Source: Propionibacteriaceae bacterium (GTDB lineage: Bacteria > Actinomycetota > Actinomycetes > Propionibacteriales > Propionibacteriaceae). From it: 9,360 nucleotides of DNA. Of the stretch, positions 7,375 through 9,360 are shown in pieces (positions within the stretch are counted from its first letter, which is position 1; each line of letters starts with the position of its first letter). Position numbers and translations under genes: made by a program. A model generated the notes under the pieces. That model was given only the letters and a program-made list of their open reading frames with translations. It searched no databases and was not told the origin of the DNA. The DNA lies in the NCBI GenBank assembly GCA_027353565.1, contig DAIEHO010000200.1, positions 1-9,360 of the forward strand. The letters are read 5' to 3'.

Positions 7375-8020
7375 CGGCGGAGAACCTGTAGCCGACGTTG
7401 CGTACGGTCGAGATGAGGCTCTCGTGCTCGGTGCCGAGCTTCGAGCGGAGGCGACGGACGTGCACGTCGACGGTGCGTGTACCGCCGTAGTAGTCGTAGC
7501 CCCAGACCTCGGCCAGCAGGTGCTCGCGGGAGAAGACGCGTCCGGGGTGCTGGACGAGGTACTTGAGGAGCTCGAACTCCGTGTACGTGAGGTCGAGGAC
7601 GCGGTCCTCGAGGGTGACGGAGTAGGCCGCCTCGTCGATGACGATCCCGCCACCGCTGATGGTCTCGGGGCCGGTGGGCTGCGAGGTCGTCAGCAGGCGC
7701 AGCCGCGCCTCGTACTCGGCAGGTCCGGCGCCGTCGACGATGAAGTCGGCACAGCCCCACTCGACGGTGATGACGGCCAGGCCGCCGGGGGGCAGAACGG
7801 CCAGGCGGGGAACGATGATCCCGGCGCTGACGAACGACTGGCACACCGACCGCGCGCCGACGAGGTCGTCGCGGGCGTCGATGAGGATGACATCGCTCGA
7901 CGCGGACTCGGTGAGCATCTGGTCCGCCGGCGCCAGCGTCGTGACGTGATGCGCGAGGAGGGACAGCTCCGGCAGCGAGGCGTGGCCGGGTCGGGGGGTG
8001 ATGAGCAGCACGTTCGCCAC
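7367..8020 (-). CDS. glnR: GlnR-type orphan response regulator of nitrogen metabolism
   Basis: A 217-residue OmpR/PhoB-family protein. It has an N-terminal receiver-like domain (1-110) and a C-terminal winged helix (about 123-214). The winged helix includes VLDLTYTEFELLKYL, WGYDYYGGTRTVDVHVRRLR (173-192, recognition helix) and the wing TVRNVGYRF. These segments and the stretch around LAVITVEWG match actinobacterial GlnR (mycobacterial Rv0818), which controls nitrogen assimilation genes such as glnA and amtB. The receiver is atypical. Asp48 occupies the phospho-acceptor position (VILIDARDDL), but the usual acidic pair after strand 1 is absent (LLITPRPG). No histidine kinase gene is nearby. Both fit the known orphan, phosphorylation-independent GlnR. 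GTG 8020 follows AGGGAGAAG by six bases. In-frame codons further upstream would add 15 unconserved residues. The 157-bp upstream gap holds a strong palindrome. Confidence 0.88.
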   Translation of the reverse strand: MANVLLITPRPGHASLPELSLLAHHVTTLAPADQMLTESASSDVILIDARDDLVGARSVCQSFVSAGIIVPRLAVLPPGGLAVITVEWGCADFIVDGAGPAEYEARLRLLTTSQPTGPETISGGGIVIDEAAYSVTLEDRVLDLTYTEFELLKYLVQHPGRVFSREHLLAEVWGYDYYGGTRTVDVHVRRLRSKLGTEHESLISTVRNVGYRFSAGR

Positions 8021-8109
8021 GCGCGTCTTCTCCCTTGCATCCGGCTGAAACGACGACGTCGACACGTCATGGTGCCGAGCCGCCCATGTCGGCGACGACC
8101 CGCCCTGCG

Positions 8110-8123
8110 AGGACTTTAGTCCT
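8110..8123. promoter_or_regulatory. Perfect 14-bp palindrome upstream of glnR, resembling a DosR/DevR box core
   Basis: AGGACTTTAGTCCT is fully self-complementary apart from its central TT. Its inner 12 bases fit GGACTWWAGTCC, the core of the DosR (DevR) consensus TTSGGGACTWWAGTCCCSAA. Outside that core only one of eight positions matches. On the minus strand TAAAGT (8118-8113) inside it could be a -10 for glnR. A two-base centre makes a poor hairpin, so a protein-binding site is more likely than a terminator. Confidence 0.5.
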
Positions 8124-8155
8124 ATCGACCCGGTCGGGGAGCGCCAGGTCCACGG

Positions 8156-8170
8156 CCCGGGGACGCCGGG
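8156..8170 (-). terminator. Possible GC-rich hairpin after dtd
   Basis: CCCGG, a five-base loop and CCGGG lie 7 bases beyond the dtd stop in the direction of transcription. The stem is short and has no T-tract, so it is weak evidence that dtd and glnR are separate transcripts. Confidence 0.25.
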
Positions 8171-8177
8171 ACGCGCG

Positions 8178-8603
8178 TCAGGCCTCGAGGACCAGGGTCA
8201 CAGGGCCGTCATTGACCAGGCCCAGCTGCATGTGGGCGCCGAAGCGTCCGCTCTCGACGTGCGCGCCGCGTGCTCTCAGCGCGTCCGCGAAGGCGTCGAC
8301 CAGCGGCTCGGCCATCGGGCCGGGCGCGGCGTTGCTCCACGACGGGCGGCGTCCCTTGCGTGTGTCCGCGTACAGGGTGAACTGGCTCACGACGAGCACC
8401 GGCGCGCCGGTGTCCGCGCACGAGGTCTCGCCGTCGAGGATGCGCAGGTTCCACACCTTGTCGGCGAGCTGAGCCGCGGTCGCCGCGGTGTCGTCGTGCG
8501 TGACGCCCACGAGTACGACCAACCCGGGACGTGGCAGCCGGCCCACGACCTCACCGGCCACCATCACCGACGCCTCGACCGCCCGCTGCACCACCACTCG
8601 CAC
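8178..8603 (-). CDS. dtd: D-aminoacyl-tRNA deacylase
   Basis: DTD hydrolyses D-amino acids (and glycine from mischarged tRNAs) off tRNA and so keeps protein synthesis chirally clean. It is a cytosolic homodimer. The protein has 141 residues, a typical bacterial length. It shows the N-terminal strand [12 protein letters not shown], the catalytic-site motif SQFTLYAD (73-80) and the cross-subunit Gly-cisPro motif within NDGPVT (131-136, Gly133-Pro134). WNLRI (51-55) and KGRRPSW (83-89) are also family-typical. GTG 8603 is chosen because the conserved MRVVVQRA-like start begins there and TAGGTT lies exactly six bases upstream. No ribosome-binding site is visible. It is divergent from the flavin-reductase-like gene and 157 bp upstream of glnR on the same strand. 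Confidence 0.95.
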   Translation of the reverse strand: MRVVVQRAVEASVMVAGEVVGRLPRPGLVVLVGVTHDDTAATAAQLADKVWNLRILDGETSCADTGAPVLVVSQFTLYADTRKGRRPSWSNAAPGPMAEPLVDAFADALRARGAHVESGRFGAHMQLGLVNDGPVTLVLEA

Positions 8604-8615
8604 AGCCCGAACCTA
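8604..8615 (-). promoter_or_regulatory. -10 box and leaderless start of dtd
   Basis: On the minus strand TAGGTT (8615-8610), six bases, then GTG 8603. Its -35 region must fall in the same 35 bp used by the divergent promoter at 8651-8656. Confidence 0.55.
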
Positions 8616-8650
8616 GCGATCGGCGAGGCGACGCGTGGCATCACCGCGCC

Positions 8651-8662
8651 TAGGGTTGCGGG
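8651..8662 (+). promoter_or_regulatory. -10 box and leaderless start of the flavin-reductase-like gene
   Basis: TAGGGT (8651-8656), six bases, then GTG 8663. The spacing and hexamer are nearly the same as the dtd promoter facing the other way. No recognisable -35 hexamer was found. Confidence 0.55.
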
Positions 8663-9187
8663 GTGACCATCCATCGCGAGCACCCCTTCGCCGACCCGCC
8701 GGACGCCCGGGACGTGCTGCGTCAGTTCCGAGGGCGTCTGCCGGCGCCGGTCACGGTGCTGGCGTCGGGGACCGGTCAGGAACGCGTCGGGCTGACGGTC
8801 TCGTCGCTGCTGGTCGTGCCGGGGGCGCCCGGCCACGTGGTCGCGATGGTCGACCCGGACAGTGACGTGGGCACGGTACTCGTCCCCGGCAGTCGCCTGG
8901 CGGTGTCCGTCCTCGGGCCGGACGACGCGTACCTCGCGGAGGCGTTCGCGGGGCTCGCCCCGGCACCCGGGGGCCAGTTCCAGCTGGGCCGATGGGCGCA
9001 GACGGACTTCGGCCCGGTGCTTCAGGGCGCCACGTGGCTTGGGGCGACGGTGACGGACGTACGACCTCTCGGCTGGACCCTCGAGGTCGTCGCCCGGGTC
9101 GAGGTCGTGGAGCTCGCGCGGCCCGACGTGCTCGTCCACCAGCGCGGCCGCTACCTCACCGTCGACGATCGCGGCCGCATCCGCTGA
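8663..9187 (+). CDS. Flavin-reductase-like FMN-binding protein
   Basis: A 174-residue protein of the flavin reductase-like, FMN-binding split-barrel family. Members reduce FMN/FAD with NAD(P)H for partner monooxygenases or carry FMN as a bound cofactor. Visible signatures are PAPVTVLASG (27-36), the flavin-phosphate-binding VGLTVSSLLVVPG (42-54), LAVSVLGPDDAYLAEAFAG (79-97) and the C-terminal LVHQRGRYLTV (157-167), which matches the family's HxRGRY ending. The hydrophobic core is normal, and there is no signal peptide or membrane segment. No monooxygenase gene is adjacent, so the electron acceptor is unknown. GTG 8663 has no Shine-Dalgarno sequence but has TAGGGT six bases upstream. It is divergent from dtd with a 59-bp gap and followed after 57 bp by a membrane microprotein gene. 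Confidence 0.85.
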   Translation: MTIHREHPFADPPDARDVLRQFRGRLPAPVTVLASGTGQERVGLTVSSLLVVPGAPGHVVAMVDPDSDVGTVLVPGSRLAVSVLGPDDAYLAEAFAGLAPAPGGQFQLGRWAQTDFGPVLQGATWLGATVTDVRPLGWTLEVVARVEVVELARPDVLVHQRGRYLTVDDRGRIR

Positions 9188-9220
9188 CCGAACGCACACG
9201 GTCGAGAGGTCTGCCCTCGC

Positions 9221-9233
9221 ATGCGGACCGCAT
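9221..9233. repeat. Inverted repeat abutting the microprotein -10 box
   Basis: ATGCGGaCCGCAT has perfect 6-bp arms about a single central base. Its last T is also the first T of the TAGACT hexamer, so a protein bound here would cover the -10 and spacer of that promoter. The regulator is unknown. The site could be chance in GC-rich DNA. Confidence 0.4.
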
Positions 9234-9244
9234 AGACTGCCCGG
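9233..9244 (+). promoter_or_regulatory. -10 box and leaderless start of the microprotein gene
   Basis: TAGACT (9233-9238), six bases, then GTG 9245. This is the fifth instance in the window of TAnnnT separated from a GTG start by exactly six bases. It supports transcription independent of the upstream flavin-reductase-like gene. Confidence 0.5.
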
Positions 9245-9355
9245 GTGCCGTCGGCGGAACCATGGGTGCTGATCGTCGCGACCGTCGTCATCGGCGTGAT
9301 CGCGCTCGTCGCGCTGGTGCGGATACTGCTGGCGGCCCGTACCGACAAGGAGTGA
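9245..9355 (+). CDS. 36-residue single-helix membrane microprotein
   Basis: The frame from GTG 9245 to TGA 9353-9355 encodes a 36-residue peptide. A short N-terminus, MPSAEP, is followed by one hydrophobic helix at about 7-29 (VLIVATVVIGVIALVALV) and a charged tail RILLAARTDKE. The positive-inside rule suggests N-out, C-in. Coding is supported by GC in 32 of 36 third positions, the promoter-like TAGACT six bases upstream, and a Shine-Dalgarno sequence for the next gene (AAGGAG, 9347-9352) built into its last codons. The next ATG is one base after the stop, so the two are probably coupled. I do not recognise a family. Small subunits of transporters or respiratory complexes look like this, but the partner lies beyond the window. 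Confidence 0.65.
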   Translation: MPSAEPWVLIVATVVIGVIALVALVRILLAARTDKE

Positions 9356-9356
9356 C

Positions 9357-9360
9357 ATGG
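9357..9360 (+). CDS. Start of an unidentified downstream gene (first codon only)
   Basis: An ATG one base after the microprotein stop is preceded by AAGGAG with a four-base gap. This looks like a coupled start. Only four bases are in the window, so nothing can be said of the product. Confidence 0.4.

Noticed and set aside
8110..8123. Palindrome upstream of glnR as the dtd terminator
   Set aside because: A two-base centre cannot form a stable loop without losing pairs, and there is no T-tract. An operator is the better reading.
9186..9203. GACCG-N8-CGGTC inverted repeat after the flavin-reductase-like gene as a terminator
   Set aside because: The 5-bp stem with an 8-base loop and no T-tract is too weak to call. 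It remains only a possibility.
1..9360. tRNA, rRNA, CRISPR, insertion sequences, phage or defence genes
   Set aside because: No tRNA-like folds, direct repeat arrays, transposase/integrase motifs or terminal repeats were seen on either strand. Gene content is ordinary chromosomal metabolism.

Overview
The window is GC-rich (roughly 70% by eye), with GTG starts and overlapping genes. It encodes a mycothiol synthase, a GlnR-type regulator and a fused Nudix/histidine-phosphatase MutT1 protein. Mycothiol is made only by Actinobacteria, so the source is an actinomycete. A member of the Nocardioidaceae or a relative would fit, but the sequence alone cannot fix the genus. Everything looks chromosomal and housekeeping: there are no transposases, integrases, CRISPR arrays, tRNAs or rRNAs.

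Layout. (1) Positions 1-2439 are a small sugar-acid catabolic module. A LacI-family repressor gene runs off the left edge on the minus strand. It is divergent from a KDPG aldolase gene (eda) and a 2-keto-3-deoxygluconate kinase gene (kdgK) on the plus strand. A LacI-type operator palindrome lies in the 154-bp gap. KdgK phosphorylates KDG to KDPG, and Eda splits KDPG into pyruvate and glyceraldehyde-3-phosphate. (2) Positions 2468-6473 are a tightly coupled minus-strand operon mshD-ppk-mutT1. Both junctions are 4-bp ATGA stop/start overlaps. It joins mycothiol synthesis, polyphosphate synthesis and cleansing of oxidised nucleotides. (3) Positions 6568-7353 (plus) encode a membrane-anchored alpha/beta hydrolase. 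It is divergent from mshD and convergent with glnR. (4) Positions 7367-8603 (minus) hold dtd, for D-aminoacyl-tRNA deacylase, followed by glnR, an orphan OmpR-type regulator of nitrogen metabolism. A perfect 14-bp palindrome lies in the gap between them. (5) Positions 8663-9355 (plus) hold a flavin-reductase-like FMN-binding protein and a 36-residue single-helix membrane microprotein. The last four bases are the apparent start of another gene.

The main cross-cutting signal is transcriptional. Five genes (lacI, mshD, dtd, the flavin reductase gene and the microprotein gene) have a TAnnnT hexamer followed by exactly six bases and then a GTG start. This is what a -10 box placed for leaderless transcripts would look like. 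The genes with good Shine-Dalgarno sequences (eda, kdgK, ppk, glnR, the hydrolase) lack this arrangement. A second global signal is a strong excess of the words GTAC and CGTACG, including a context bias in the rare GTA valine codon. I found no evidence for a new defence system or mobile element. The most novel items are the microprotein, the DosR-box-like palindrome ahead of glnR, and the GTAC bias.
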